DNA from: Nocardioides cremeus
GTDB lineage: Bacteria > Actinomycetota > Actinomycetes > Propionibacteriales > Nocardioidaceae
Direction of reading: 5' to 3'
Length of the DNA: 56,053 bases
Assembly: GCF_030518195.1 (NCBI RefSeq)
Contig: NZ_JAULSC010000024.1
Coordinates: 1 to 56,053 of the forward strand
Below, piece by piece: positions 19,256 to 28,231 of this stretch; position 1 is the stretch's first letter, and each line of letters opens with the position of its first letter. The position numbers were made by a program, and so were the translations under genes. The notes beneath the pieces are model-generated. The model worked only from the letters and a program-made list of their open reading frames with translations. It was not told the DNA's origin and did no database searches.

Positions 19256-20292
19256 GCCCGTAGCTCGGACAGCAACGCCACCTCGCGGAGCACGGCGGAG
19301 GCGCTGCGGACCACCGGAACGGCCGCGACAGCACCTGACCCCTCCCCCAGCCGCATGCCGAGGTCGAGCAGCGGTTCTCGGCCCATCTTGGCGAGCGCGA
19401 GGGACTGGGCAGGCTCGGTGGAGCGGTGCCCAGCGGCGTACCAGGCGGCGGCGCCGGGCTCGATCCGGTCGGCGGTGAGGGCACAGGCCACGCTCATGAG
19501 TCCGTCGAGCAGCACCGGTACGCCGTCCTGGGCTGCGGCAAGGAGGTAGCCGGTGGTGGCGGCCAGGTCTGCGCTTCCCAAGGCTGTCAGTGTCTCGACC
19601 GGGTCGCCGGCCCGGGTGCCGGCACGCCGGAGGGCAATGTCGATCACCTCGGTCTTGTGCGCAAGCGCGACATCGTCGATCCCCGTGCCGCGCCCGACCA
19701 CCTCGGCTGCGGGAAGCCCGAGGCCGGCGGCGATCAGGGCCGCGGCGGGGGTGGTGTTGCCGATGCCCATGTCTCCGCCGAGGAGCAACTGAGCACCGGC
19801 CCGGATCTCCTCTCGCGCGATCGCCGCCCCTGCGTCGAGGGCCTGCCGGGTCTGCTCCGGCGTGAGCGCGTCCTCGAGATGAATGGCGCCGCTGGACCGA
19901 CGGACTTTGTGGACGGTCAGCGCCGCGCGAGTCGCCTCGTCGAGATCGGCGAAGTCGTCGTCGACACCGAGGTCTAGCACGCGGACCGCGACGCCGTGGG
20001 TGGCTGCCAAGGCATTCACAGCCGCCTTGCCAGCTAGGAAGGTGCGGACCATCGCACCGGTGATCGCGGGCGGGAACGCGGAGACACCGTGCGAGGCGAC
20101 GCCATGGTCGCCGGCAAAGATGACCAGCCGGACGTCATTCACCGGCTTCGGAGGTACATGGCCCTGGCAGGACGCGAGCCAGATGCCCAGCTCGCCGAGG
20201 CGGCCGAGGGCACCGGGCGGGGTGGCCAGCGCGGCCAAGCGCTTGGCCGCATGATCGCGGGCGATGTCGGACGGGGCGGAGACGTAGGGCAT
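19252..20292 (-). CDS. cobT: Nicotinate-nucleotide:dimethylbenzimidazole phosphoribosyltransferase CobT
   Basis: Makes alpha-ribazole phosphate from DMB, the product of BluB. 346 residues from the ATG at 20292 (MPYVSAPSDIARDHAAKRL). Motifs: LGRLGELGIWLASCQG, VIFAGDHGVASHGVSAFP, LLLGGDMGIGNTTPAAAL, and LDLGMRLGEGSGA with the catalytic Glu. The frame is open upstream, but that extension overlaps the 3' end of cobBC and reads as Arg-rich. Confidence 0.94.
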   Translation of the reverse strand: MPYVSAPSDIARDHAAKRLAALATPPGALGRLGELGIWLASCQGHVPPKPVNDVRLVIFAGDHGVASHGVSAFPPAITGAMVRTFLAGKAAVNALAATHGVAVRVLDLGVDDDFADLDEATRAALTVHKVRRSSGAIHLEDALTPEQTRQALDAGAAIAREEIRAGAQLLLGGDMGIGNTTPAAALIAAGLGLPAAEVVGRGTGIDDVALAHKTEVIDIALRRAGTRAGDPVETLTALGSADLAATTGYLLAAAQDGVPVLLDGLMSVACALTADRIEPGAAAWYAAGHRSTEPAQSLALAKMGREPLLDLGMRLGEGSGAVAAVPVVRSASAVLREVALLSELRA

Positions 20293-20300
20293 GGCGGACC

Positions 20301-22733
20301 TCACGAGGTGGGCTGGAGAAGGCGGGCCGCGTCGAGCGCGGTGAAGAACTGGTTCGTCATCCCCGGTGGACGCACGGCGATGCGGACCCAAGCGGAGTCG
20401 AGCCCCGGGAACGTGTCGGCCCGGCGTACGGCGACGCCGCGCTCCCTCAGCGCCGCATGAGCGCCCCGTCCCAGCCGCGCCAGGACGAAGGGCGCCGCCG
20501 ATGGCGCGTAGTCGATCCCGCGTCCGCGAAGACCGCCTTCGAGGAAGTCGCGCCAGCGCGCCAGCGTGGCCGCGCGGTCGCGGGCCTCGGGGGTCGCTGT
20601 CCGGCTGGTGCACGCGATCGTTGCCGCGATGGCCGGTGCCGAGACGGACCAAGGCGTTTGCCGGTCGGCCAACCAACGGACCTGCGTGCGATCGCCGACG
20701 ATGTAGCCGGCTCGGATGCCCGGGATGGACCAGTGCTTGGTGAGACTCCGGACGACCACCAACCCCTTGAGTCGCTCGCGGGCCAGGGAGCCGGTCTCGC
20801 CGGGCACCGCGTCCATGAACGCCTCGTCGACCACGACGAGTCGACCTCTCCGGCGCAGACCGCGGAGCAGGTCTGCGGGGTGGAGGACACCGGTCGGATT
20901 GGTGGGATTGCCGATGACGACGAGATCGGCGTCATCAGGGACCGCGTCGGGGTCGAGCGCGAAGCCATTCTCCGGTCGGCACAGGACCGTCGTCACGGTG
21001 TGTCCGGCCTGCTCCAGCGCCGCATGCGGCTCGGTGAACTGGGGGTGTACGACGACGGGGCGCCGCCATGGGCGCAGCTGGGCGATCAACGTGAACGCCT
21101 CCGCGGCGCCGGCGGTCGGAAGGACCTCCTCGAGCTCTCGGCCGTGCCGCTGGGCGATCGCGGCGCGGGCCGGCTCGGCGTCGGGGTACGCCGCCGCCGC
21201 GGTGAGGCTCTCGCGCAGGGCGCGCTCCAACCAGGCCGGCCGGCCGCCGTCGTAGACGTTGACGGCGAAGTCCAAGAGCCCCTCCCCCGTCTCGACGTCG
21301 CCGTGATGGCGCAAAGGGTCGGCCACACGGTCACGGGGTCGCGTGACGGGCACCGCAGGCGGAGCGGGCGAGACCACGTGCATCGGCGCGGCGTAGACGG
21401 CGTCGGCGAACCGCTGGGCGAGCTGAGGGTGGCCGGCCCAATGGACGTGGAGGTACGACGCGTGGAGGTTCCCGCTGGCATAGCCGACTGATTCGTCGCC
21501 GATCGCCCAGGCCGCGCTCTCGCCGGCCGCCGGGGAGGTACGGGTGCGGTGGAACTCATGGCCGGTGACCTCCTCCCCTGCCTTGGTGAGGAGCGAATCG
21601 GTCGCGGCGACCGCAGCCGGGTAACGCAGCACGAGCCGCCCTGCCATCGCAGCCGTGGCCGGGAGGATGCCCGCCATGGGTGCGCCGTCGAGCGACTCGG
21701 CCAGGTAGAGCAACCCGGCACACTCGGCGACCGTCGGGATCCCGGCTGCCACGGCGCTACGCAGATCGTCCAGGAGACCACGGTTGGCGGCGAGCTCGGC
21801 GGCGTACACCTCGGGGAACCCGCCGCCGAGGTAGATGCCCTGCGTGCCAGCCGGAAGGGCCGGATCGACGAGCGGATCGAAGGTGACGACCTCGCAGCCG
21901 GCAGCGGTCAAGAGCTCTTCGGTCTCCGCGTAGCGGAACGTGAAGGCGCGCCCGCCGGCCATCGCGACGACTGGCCGGTGGTCGCTGGCGTCGACCGACA
22001 TCACCTCTCGTGCGGGGCTCCACGACTCGGCGTCCAGATGCGGCGCCGAGCGGGCGACCTCGAGGATCGCGTCGAGGTCCAGGTGGCGGGCCACCTGCTC
22101 CCCGAGCTGTTCGATCATCCGGATGGAACCGTCCCGTTCGGCGGCGGGGACGAGCCCCAGGTGGCGTGAGGGTGTGGAGAGCCGGACGTCGCGCGGCATC
22201 ACGCCAAGGACCGGCAGGCCCGTTTGCTCGAGCGAGCCGATGATCTCGGCGGTGTTGCGGTCCGATCCCGCCTGGTTGAGGACGACACCGGCCACCCGGA
22301 CTCCGGCGTCGAACGTCGCCATGCCGAGGGCGATCGCCCCCGCGGAGCGGGACAGCTTGGCGACGTCGATCACGAGCACTACTGGCGTCCGGGTGAGGGT
22401 GGCGACGTGCGCGGTGGAGGCGAATCCGTCGGTGCCCAGTCGTCCGTCGTACAGGCCCATGACGCCCTCGATCACCGCGATGTCCGCGCCGGACGCACCG
22501 TGCAGCAACATCGGGACGAGCCGCTCCTCGCCCACGAGGTGCGGGTCGAGGTTGCGGCCGGGGCGGCCGGTCGCCAAGGCGTGGTAGCCGGGGTCGATGT
22601 AGTCCGGACCGACCTTGTGGCCGCTCACCTCGTGGCCGGCGATCCGCAGTGCCGCCATCAGGCCGGTGGCGATTGTCGTCTTCCCCTGTCCGGTCGACGG
22701 TGCTGCAACGACGAGCCGGGGCAGGGCTACCAC
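20301..22733 (-). CDS. CobB-CobC fusion: cobyrinic acid a,c-diamide synthase + threonine-phosphate decarboxylase-like aminotransferase
   Basis: One uninterrupted 810-residue frame. Residues 1 to about 455 are CobB: P-loop APSTGQGKTT, KVGPDYIDPGYH, EGVMGLYDG, and a class-I glutaminase with Cys338 in VAECAGLLYL. Residues about 475 to 810 are a fold-type I PLP enzyme of the CobC/CobD type: GNPTNPTGVL, VVDEAFMD and the PLP lysine about 665 in SLTKHWSIPGIRAGY. The two parts act at distant steps, a,c-diamidation of the ring and supply of aminopropanol phosphate. The GTG start overlaps the cobO stop. I saw no in-frame stop or separate start for CobC at the junction. Confidence 0.9.
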   Translation of the reverse strand: MVALPRLVVAAPSTGQGKTTIATGLMAALRIAGHEVSGHKVGPDYIDPGYHALATGRPGRNLDPHLVGEERLVPMLLHGASGADIAVIEGVMGLYDGRLGTDGFASTAHVATLTRTPVVLVIDVAKLSRSAGAIALGMATFDAGVRVAGVVLNQAGSDRNTAEIIGSLEQTGLPVLGVMPRDVRLSTPSRHLGLVPAAERDGSIRMIEQLGEQVARHLDLDAILEVARSAPHLDAESWSPAREVMSVDASDHRPVVAMAGGRAFTFRYAETEELLTAAGCEVVTFDPLVDPALPAGTQGIYLGGGFPEVYAAELAANRGLLDDLRSAVAAGIPTVAECAGLLYLAESLDGAPMAGILPATAAMAGRLVLRYPAAVAATDSLLTKAGEEVTGHEFHRTRTSPAAGESAAWAIGDESVGYASGNLHASYLHVHWAGHPQLAQRFADAVYAAPMHVVSPAPPAVPVTRPRDRVADPLRHHGDVETGEGLLDFAVNVYDGGRPAWLERALRESLTAAAAYPDAEPARAAIAQRHGRELEEVLPTAGAAEAFTLIAQLRPWRRPVVVHPQFTEPHAALEQAGHTVTTVLCRPENGFALDPDAVPDDADLVVIGNPTNPTGVLHPADLLRGLRRRGRLVVVDEAFMDAVPGETGSLARERLKGLVVVRSLTKHWSIPGIRAGYIVGDRTQVRWLADRQTPWSVSAPAIAATIACTSRTATPEARDRAATLARWRDFLEGGLRGRGIDYAPSAAPFVLARLGRGAHAALRERGVAVRRADTFPGLDSAWVRIAVRPPGMTNQFFTALDAARLLQPTS

Positions 22734-23341
22734 TCGATGCCCCTCTGGCCCTTCTGGCCGACGTCCATCGGATGCTTGACCTTGCTCATCTCCGTGACTA
22801 GGTCGGCAGCCTCGACGAGTCGGGGATCGGCATTGCGGCCCGTGATGATCACGTGCTGGAAGCCCGGGCGGTTGGTCAGCGTCTCTACAACGTCCTGGAC
22901 GTCCACCCAGCCCCACTTCATCGGGTAGGTGAACTCGTCGAGGATCAGCAGGTCGTGGCTCTCGTCGGCCAGGCGGCGCTTGATCTCCTGCCATCCCTGC
23001 AGAGCCGCGGTCTCGTGGTCTTCGGCGTCACCCTGCTTTCGGGTCCACGACCAGCCGGAACCCATCTTGTGCCACTCGACCGGGCCGCCCTCGCCCGTCT
23101 CCTCGTGCAGCCGGCCCAGTCGCTCCAGAACGGTCTGCTCGCCGATGCGCCATTTGGCCGACTTCACGAACTGGAAGACACCGATCTTCCAGCCCTGGTT
23201 CCACCCGCGGAGCGCGAGCCCGAAGGCGGCGGTGGACTTCCCCTTGCCGTCGCCGGTGTGCACCACCAGTAGTGGTCGGTTGCGACGCTGCTTCGTCGTC
23301 AGGCCGTCGTCGGGGACGACGGCGGGCTTGCCCTGGGGCAT
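22727..23341 (-). CDS. cobO: Corrinoid adenosyltransferase CobO
   Basis: ATP:cob(I)alamin adenosyltransferase that forms the Co-C bond on the corrin. The 204-residue protein has the P-loop HTGDGKGKSTAAFGLALR, VGVFQF-like IGVFQFVKSAKWRIGE, LLILDEFTYPMKWGWV and VIITGRNADPRLVEAAD. ATG at 23341 shares its A with the chlID stop (TGATG). It lies in the run chlID-cobO-cobBC-cobT-cobS-cobD. Confidence 0.95.
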   Translation of the reverse strand: MPQGKPAVVPDDGLTTKQRRNRPLLVVHTGDGKGKSTAAFGLALRGWNQGWKIGVFQFVKSAKWRIGEQTVLERLGRLHEETGEGGPVEWHKMGSGWSWTRKQGDAEDHETAALQGWQEIKRRLADESHDLLILDEFTYPMKWGWVDVQDVVETLTNRPGFQHVIITGRNADPRLVEAADLVTEMSKVKHPMDVGQKGQRGIEW

Positions 23342-25398
23342 CAGGCCGCTCCCTTCTGCGTGCGGGATCGGACCGTGCCGGCCAGCGCCTCGGCACTGAC
23401 CTCGGCCATGGGGAGGTGTTCGGCACGCAGCAGCTCGGCGAGTCGCAGTGCGAGGCCAAGACGCAGGGGGCCGCTCTCGCCATCGATGACGACCGTCGTC
23501 ACGCCGAGCCCGGCGACGTACTCCGCAGCCTGCTGTGACCGCGCGACAGCGTCCTTTCCGCCCGTCGCGCGACCGTCCGTGACCAGGACGAGGAGTGGTC
23601 GCAGCCGTGGATCGCGCATTCGCTCGCGGGTCAGCACGCGAGCGGCTTCGAGCAGCCCTTCGGCCAGCGGCGTACGTCCCCCTGCCGGAACTTCGTCGAG
23701 CCGCGCTGCAGCGATGTCGACGGAGTGTGTGGGCGGCAGCGCGACCGTCGCCTCGGCGCCTCGGAAGGTGACCAGGCCGACCTTGTCACGGCGGCGGTAG
23801 GCGTCGAGTAGCAGCGAGAGGATCGCGGTCTTGACCTGCGTCATCCGCTTACGCGCGGCCATGGAGCCGGAGGCGTCAACGCAGAAGAGGACCAGGTTGG
23901 CCTCGCGGCCCTCCCGCACGGCGACCCGGAGGTCCTCGTTGCGCAGCTCCACGCGTCCGGTCGTGCGGCCGCGCGAGGACTGCTTGCCAGCGGCCGCCAG
24001 CAGGGTCTCCGCCAGGTGGAGCGAGCCGGTGGGTCCGTCCGGTCGCCGGGCGCCGACGCGGCGGCCGGTGCTCGCGAGGGCTCGGCTGCGTCGTCCGGCC
24101 GCGCCCTCGCCGAGCCCCTGCACCTTCAGCAGCCGCGGTCGGTACGGCGCGGTGGCACGAACCGTCGAACCCGACTCGGTGACTGCGGGAGGCGTCACCG
24201 GCGGCTCGCCGTCAGACTCGGGCGGAGTGTCGTCGGTCGCCGGCGCCTGGTCGCTGTCACCGTCAGCGGCCTCGTCCCGCTGTCCGTCACCCTGCGCCTG
24301 ATCCTGTGTGTTGTCCTCGGGAGAAGTCGGCGGCTCATCCGGGGCCGGTCCCTCCGGCGGCTCGGGCGGTAGCTCGTCGTCGCCGAGGATCTGGTCGAGC
24401 AGGTCCTCGTCGAGACCGGGAGCATCGAAGGGGTTGCGGCGGCGCCGGTGCGGCAGCGCCAGCAGCGCGGCGCGTCGGATATCGGCGCGGGTGACCTCGT
24501 CGCGACCCTCCCAGGCGGCGTGGGCGACCGCGGTGCGGGCGGTGACGATGTCGGCGCGAAGCCCGTCGACCTCGAATGTGGCACAGACTTCGGCGATCTT
24601 CATGAGCGCAGACTCGGTGAGCCGCACCTTGGCGAGACGCTCGCGGGCGGTCTCGACTCGCTCGGTCAGGGCGCGGTCCGTGTCGCGGTAGCGCGCGGTG
24701 AACGCTACCGGATTGGCGTCGTAGGCCATCCGGCGCCGCACGACCTCGGCGCGTAGCGCCGGCTCCCGGGGGGCGGCAACCTCGACGGTGAGCCCGAAGC
24801 GGTCCAGCAGCTGTGGACGCAGTTCCCCCTCCTCGGGGTTCATCGTGCCGATCAGCACGAACCGGGCCGCGTGCTCGACCGAGACGCCGTCGCGCTCGAC
24901 GGTGACCTGACCCATCGCCGCGGCATCTAGGAGCAGGTCGACGAGGTGGTCGTGCAGCAGGTTGACCTCGTCGACGTAGAGGATGCCGCGGTGTGCTCTC
25001 GCGAGCAGTCCGGGCTCGTACTCCACCTTGCCGTGTGACAGCGCCCGCTCGAGGTGGAGGGAGCCGAGGACTCGGTCCTCGGTCGCGCCAACGGGTAGTT
25101 CGACGAGCCGCACCGGACGGACGATGGTCTCCGTCTCGGTGCCGAACGGGCCGTCGGGCGACGTGGCTGCCGGGTCGGCAGGGTCCACGGAAAACCTGTC
25201 GCCCGCGTACACATCGATGGGCGGCAGCACGGCGGCCAGCGCCCGCACCGTCGTCGACTTCGCGGTGCCCTTCTCGCCCCGCACGAGCACGCCACCGATC
25301 TCCGGCGAGATCGTCGTGAGGACGAGCGCGAGGCCCATGTCGTCCAGGGCGTCGGTCTCGCAACCGAGGACGGCTGAAAATGGGTAGTGCTGTGGCAT
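23341..25398 (-). CDS. Putative cobaltochelatase AAA+/VWA subunit (ChlI-ChlD fusion)
   Basis: 685 residues. Residues 1 to about 330 form a MgChl-I-type AAA+ ATPase with Walker A GEKGTAKSTT and Walker B-like ILYVDEVNLL. A Pro/Asp/Glu-rich linker follows at about 335-410. The C-terminal von Willebrand A domain carries the MIDAS motif DASGSM near residue 508. In Actinobacteria this fused protein is the accepted partner of CobN, in place of separate CobS/CobT chelatase subunits. First gene after a cobalamin riboswitch, coupled to cobO. Confidence 0.9.
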   Translation of the reverse strand: MPQHYPFSAVLGCETDALDDMGLALVLTTISPEIGGVLVRGEKGTAKSTTVRALAAVLPPIDVYAGDRFSVDPADPAATSPDGPFGTETETIVRPVRLVELPVGATEDRVLGSLHLERALSHGKVEYEPGLLARAHRGILYVDEVNLLHDHLVDLLLDAAAMGQVTVERDGVSVEHAARFVLIGTMNPEEGELRPQLLDRFGLTVEVAAPREPALRAEVVRRRMAYDANPVAFTARYRDTDRALTERVETARERLAKVRLTESALMKIAEVCATFEVDGLRADIVTARTAVAHAAWEGRDEVTRADIRRAALLALPHRRRRNPFDAPGLDEDLLDQILGDDELPPEPPEGPAPDEPPTSPEDNTQDQAQGDGQRDEAADGDSDQAPATDDTPPESDGEPPVTPPAVTESGSTVRATAPYRPRLLKVQGLGEGAAGRRSRALASTGRRVGARRPDGPTGSLHLAETLLAAAGKQSSRGRTTGRVELRNEDLRVAVREGREANLVLFCVDASGSMAARKRMTQVKTAILSLLLDAYRRRDKVGLVTFRGAEATVALPPTHSVDIAAARLDEVPAGGRTPLAEGLLEAARVLTRERMRDPRLRPLLVLVTDGRATGGKDAVARSQQAAEYVAGLGVTTVVIDGESGPLRLGLALRLAELLRAEHLPMAEVSAEALAGTVRSRTQKGAA

Positions 25399-25429
25399 GT
25401 GAGGCTCCCGCTCTGTTCGCCAGCAGTGA

Positions 25430-25565
25430 CTGGTCGGGCGGGAGGCCGGTCTTCGGACTTGCCGAGTCCTCCGCTCAACTCATGAATGGAGGCTCGGTTC
25501 ACCGCAGCGGGCCTGTGCCGGAATCTCACCGGCTTCCCAGATTCTCCCCGTCCGCCGTCCCCACC
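25430..25565 (-). promoter_or_regulatory. Cobalamin riboswitch upstream of chlID
   Basis: Minus strand: GGGAAGCCGGTGAGATTCC, GGCACAGGCCCGCTGCGGTGA, and AAGTCCGAAGACCGGCC near 25443-25459 form the full B12 riboswitch core. It controls the minus-strand run chlID-cobO-cobBC-cobT-cobS-cobD. The divergent cobL start is only about 65 bp beyond its 5' edge. Confidence 0.95.
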
Positions 25566-25630
25566 GTTTCCGATGGTTGGGCCGTTGGGGCACCTCTCGC
25601 CTTGCGGGGCTCACGATAGCGTCTGCTCGC

Positions 25631-26842
25631 GTGATCACTGTGGTGGGTATCGGCGCCGAGGGCTGGGACGGTGTGTCGGAGGTCGGCCGGGCCTGGGTCG
25701 AGCGAGCCCGCGTGGTGCTCGGTGGGCGCCGGCACCTCGACCTCCTGCCCGACGTGCCGGGGCAGCGCCGCGAGCCCTGGCCCTCCCCGCTGCGTGACCG
25801 GTTGCCGGCGCTGCTCGCGTCCCTGGCGGACGAGGCGGCAGGCGGGCATGTCGTCGCCCTGGCGTCCGGCGACCCGCTGGTGTCGGGGATCGCCACGACC
25901 TTCATGGACCTGCTCGGGCCTGACGAGGTGACCGTCGTCCCGGGGATCTCCTCAGTCGCCCTCGCACGGGCGGCGATGCGCTGGTCGGCGGAGAGCCATG
26001 CGGTCGTGAGCGTGGTGGGTCGCGACGTCGCGCTGGTGCGCCGCGAGCTCGCCCCTGGCCGTCGGATCCTGGTCCTCTCGTCCGATGAACACACGCCGAG
26101 GGATGTGGCGGCGCTGCTGGTCGCGGAGGGGTACGGCGACAGTGAGCTCACCGTCCTCGGCGACATGGGCGGACGCGAGCAGAGCTCTTTCCTGTTCGAC
26201 AAGGCCGTCATCCTCACCGGCAAGGAGTTCGACCTCCCTCGGCTCAACGTCGTCGCGATTGACTGCGTCGGCCCGAGCCTCGGCGGCTGGGTCGCCGGTC
26301 TGCCCGACGACGCCTTCGAGCACGACGGCCAGCTGACCAAGCGCGACCTGCGCGCCAGCGCTCTCGCCCGGCTCTCCCCGACCCCGGGCGAGCACCTGTG
26401 GGATGTCGGCGCCGGAGCCGGCTCGGTCGGGATCGAGTGGATGCGCGCCCACCCGTCCTGCACGACGACGGCGGTCGAGGCGGACGCCGACCGTGCTGCG
26501 CGGATCAGCCGCAACGCCACGAGTCTCGGTGTGCCGGGGCTCGAGGTCGTGCACGGACGGGCCCCCGGCGCGCTCGCCGGGCTCCGCCCGCCGGACGCCA
26601 TCTTCGTCGGCGGCGGCGCCACCCGCGACGGGGTGATCGACGCCTGCCTGACGGCGCTGCGACCGGCCGGCCGGCTGGTCGTGCACGGCGTGACGCTCGA
26701 GACCGAGATGCTGCTCGGTCGGCTCTACCGGGAGCACGGCGGCGAGCTGACCCGAGTCTCGGTCGAGACCAGTGCACCGGTCGGCGCCTTCACCGGGTGG
26801 ACCCCGGCCCGTACCGTCACGCAGTGGGCACTGACGCGCTGA
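25631..26842 (+). CDS. cobL: Precorrin-6Y C5,15-methyltransferase (decarboxylating) CobL
   Basis: Two methylations and a decarboxylation that give precorrin-8x. 403 residues from the GTG at 25631 (VITVVGIGAEGWDGVSE). The N-terminal CbiE-type methylase domain has VVALASGDPLVSGIA and VVPGISSVALARAAMRW. The C-terminal CbiT-type domain starts about residue 235 with LWDVGAGAGSVGIEWMR as the SAM site. The upstream ATG frame would run into the riboswitch region and is not used. The 3' end overlaps the end of bluB by 26 bp, tail to tail. Confidence 0.94.
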   Translation: MITVVGIGAEGWDGVSEVGRAWVERARVVLGGRRHLDLLPDVPGQRREPWPSPLRDRLPALLASLADEAAGGHVVALASGDPLVSGIATTFMDLLGPDEVTVVPGISSVALARAAMRWSAESHAVVSVVGRDVALVRRELAPGRRILVLSSDEHTPRDVAALLVAEGYGDSELTVLGDMGGREQSSFLFDKAVILTGKEFDLPRLNVVAIDCVGPSLGGWVAGLPDDAFEHDGQLTKRDLRASALARLSPTPGEHLWDVGAGAGSVGIEWMRAHPSCTTTAVEADADRAARISRNATSLGVPGLEVVHGRAPGALAGLRPPDAIFVGGGATRDGVIDACLTALRPAGRLVVHGVTLETEMLLGRLYREHGGELTRVSVETSAPVGAFTGWTPARTVTQWALTR

Positions 26843-27458
26843 CGCCGTACCTCTCCTCATGCAGGACGCTCGCCAACGGCGAGCGGTGCCGCCAGCCGTA
26901 GCGCTCCAGGTCAGGCACGTCCGGTAGCTCCGAGACGGCGCCGACGCAGAGCCACGCCACCGGCCGTACGTGCTCCGGCATGCCGACGAGGTCGCGCAGG
27001 AACTCCTCGCGGTAGAAACTGACCCACCCCACCCCGAGGCCCTCGGCGGTCGCGGCGAGCCAGAGGTTCTGGATGGCGCAGACCACCGAGTAGAGCCCGG
27101 CGTCGGCGATGGCATGCCGCCCGAGCACCCTCGGCCCGCCGCGGGTCGGGTCGTAGCCGACCACGATCCCGAGCCGCGACTCGCGGATCCCTTCGACCTT
27201 GATCCGCGAGAACGTCTCGGCGCGCTCACCGCTGAGCGTCGCCGCGAACGTGTCCCGCTCGAGCGCGACGTGGTCGGCGAAAGCGCTGAGCGCGGCCGGC
27301 GAGCGGACCAGCACGAAGTCCCACGGTTGGCTCATCCCGACACTCGGTGCACAGTGAGCCGCCGACAGCAGCCGCTCCAGCACCTCGGCGGCCAACGGCT
27401 CACCTGTGAATTCTCGGCGAGTGTCACGACGACGGTTGATGACGTCGTAGAGCTCCAT
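26817..27458 (-). CDS. bluB: 5,6-dimethylbenzimidazole synthase BluB
   Basis: Oxygen-dependent cleavage of reduced FMN to give DMB, the lower ligand of B12. 213-residue nitroreductase-fold protein: RRRDTRREFTGEPL for FMN binding, SAAHCAPSVGMSQPWDFVL typical of BluB, GLGVGWVSFY and an HRSPL-containing C-terminus. Shares its ATG region with the cobM stop at 27458. With CobT and CobS it completes an endogenous, aerobic lower-ligand branch. Confidence 0.94.
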   Translation of the reverse strand: MELYDVINRRRDTRREFTGEPLAAEVLERLLSAAHCAPSVGMSQPWDFVLVRSPAALSAFADHVALERDTFAATLSGERAETFSRIKVEGIRESRLGIVVGYDPTRGGPRVLGRHAIADAGLYSVVCAIQNLWLAATAEGLGVGWVSFYREEFLRDLVGMPEHVRPVAWLCVGAVSELPDVPDLERYGWRHRSPLASVLHEERYGVSASVPTA

Positions 27459-28231
27459 CAGAGCCCCCGATCGCCGCGTCGCTTCGAGCTCCGGTCGCGG
27501 GCCGCGTCGTAGAGATAGGACTCGCCGCCCTCGCGGGCCAGCGCCCAGCCGACCAGGATCACGGCCGCCTGGCGCAGCCCTGCCGCCTCCACCACCTCCG
27601 AGATGGTCGCCACCGTGCCACGCAGCACCTGCTCCCCGGGCTGGCTGGCGCGGTAGACGACGGCCACCGGGCAGTCCTCGCCGTACTCCGGTTCGACCTC
27701 GGCCATCAGCGCCCGCACACGCGTGATCGCCAGATGCAGCACGAGCGTCGAGCGGGTCGCAGCGAACGCCGCCAGCGACTCGGACTCCGGCATCGCGGTA
27801 GAGCGGGCCTGGGTGCGGGTCAGCACCACCGACTGCGCCACCAGCGGCACCGTCAGCTCGCTCCCGACCAGCGCAGCAGCGGCAGCATAGGCGGGCACCC
27901 CGGGCGTCACCGACCAGGCAACCCCGGCAGCATCGAGCCGGCGGGTCTGCTCGTGCAGCGCGGAATAGAGCGACGGGTCGCCGGACGTCAATCGCACCAC
28001 CGTCTGCCCCGCGCCAGCTGCGCCGACCATCCGCGCGACCATCGTGTCGAGGTCGAGGTCTTGGGTGTCGACGAGCTCTGCGCTCGGGCCGACGTGGGCG
28101 AGCACGTCGGGATCGAGGTAGGTGCCGGGATAGAGCACCAGGTCCGCCTGCGCCAGCAGGTGCGTCGCGCGCACGGTCAGCAGGTCGGCCGCGCCCGGTC
28201 CGGCGCCGACGAAGTGGACGGCAGCACTCAC
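27458..28231 (-). CDS. cobM: Precorrin-4 C11-methyltransferase CobM
   Basis: Methylates precorrin-4 at C11. 257 residues from GTG (VSAAVHFVGAGPGAADLLTVRA), overlapping the cobIJ stop by GTGA. Motifs: YPGTYLDPDVLAH, VVRLTSGDPSLYSALHEQ, VTPGVPAYAAAAALVG, VLTRTQARSTAMPESESL (a CobM hallmark) and YRASQPGEQVLRGT. The longer frame upstream overlaps cobIJ and was not used. Confidence 0.94.
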   Translation of the reverse strand: MSAAVHFVGAGPGAADLLTVRATHLLAQADLVLYPGTYLDPDVLAHVGPSAELVDTQDLDLDTMVARMVGAAGAGQTVVRLTSGDPSLYSALHEQTRRLDAAGVAWSVTPGVPAYAAAAALVGSELTVPLVAQSVVLTRTQARSTAMPESESLAAFAATRSTLVLHLAITRVRALMAEVEPEYGEDCPVAVVYRASQPGEQVLRGTVATISEVVEAAGLRQAAVILVGWALAREGGESYLYDAARDRSSKRRGDRGL

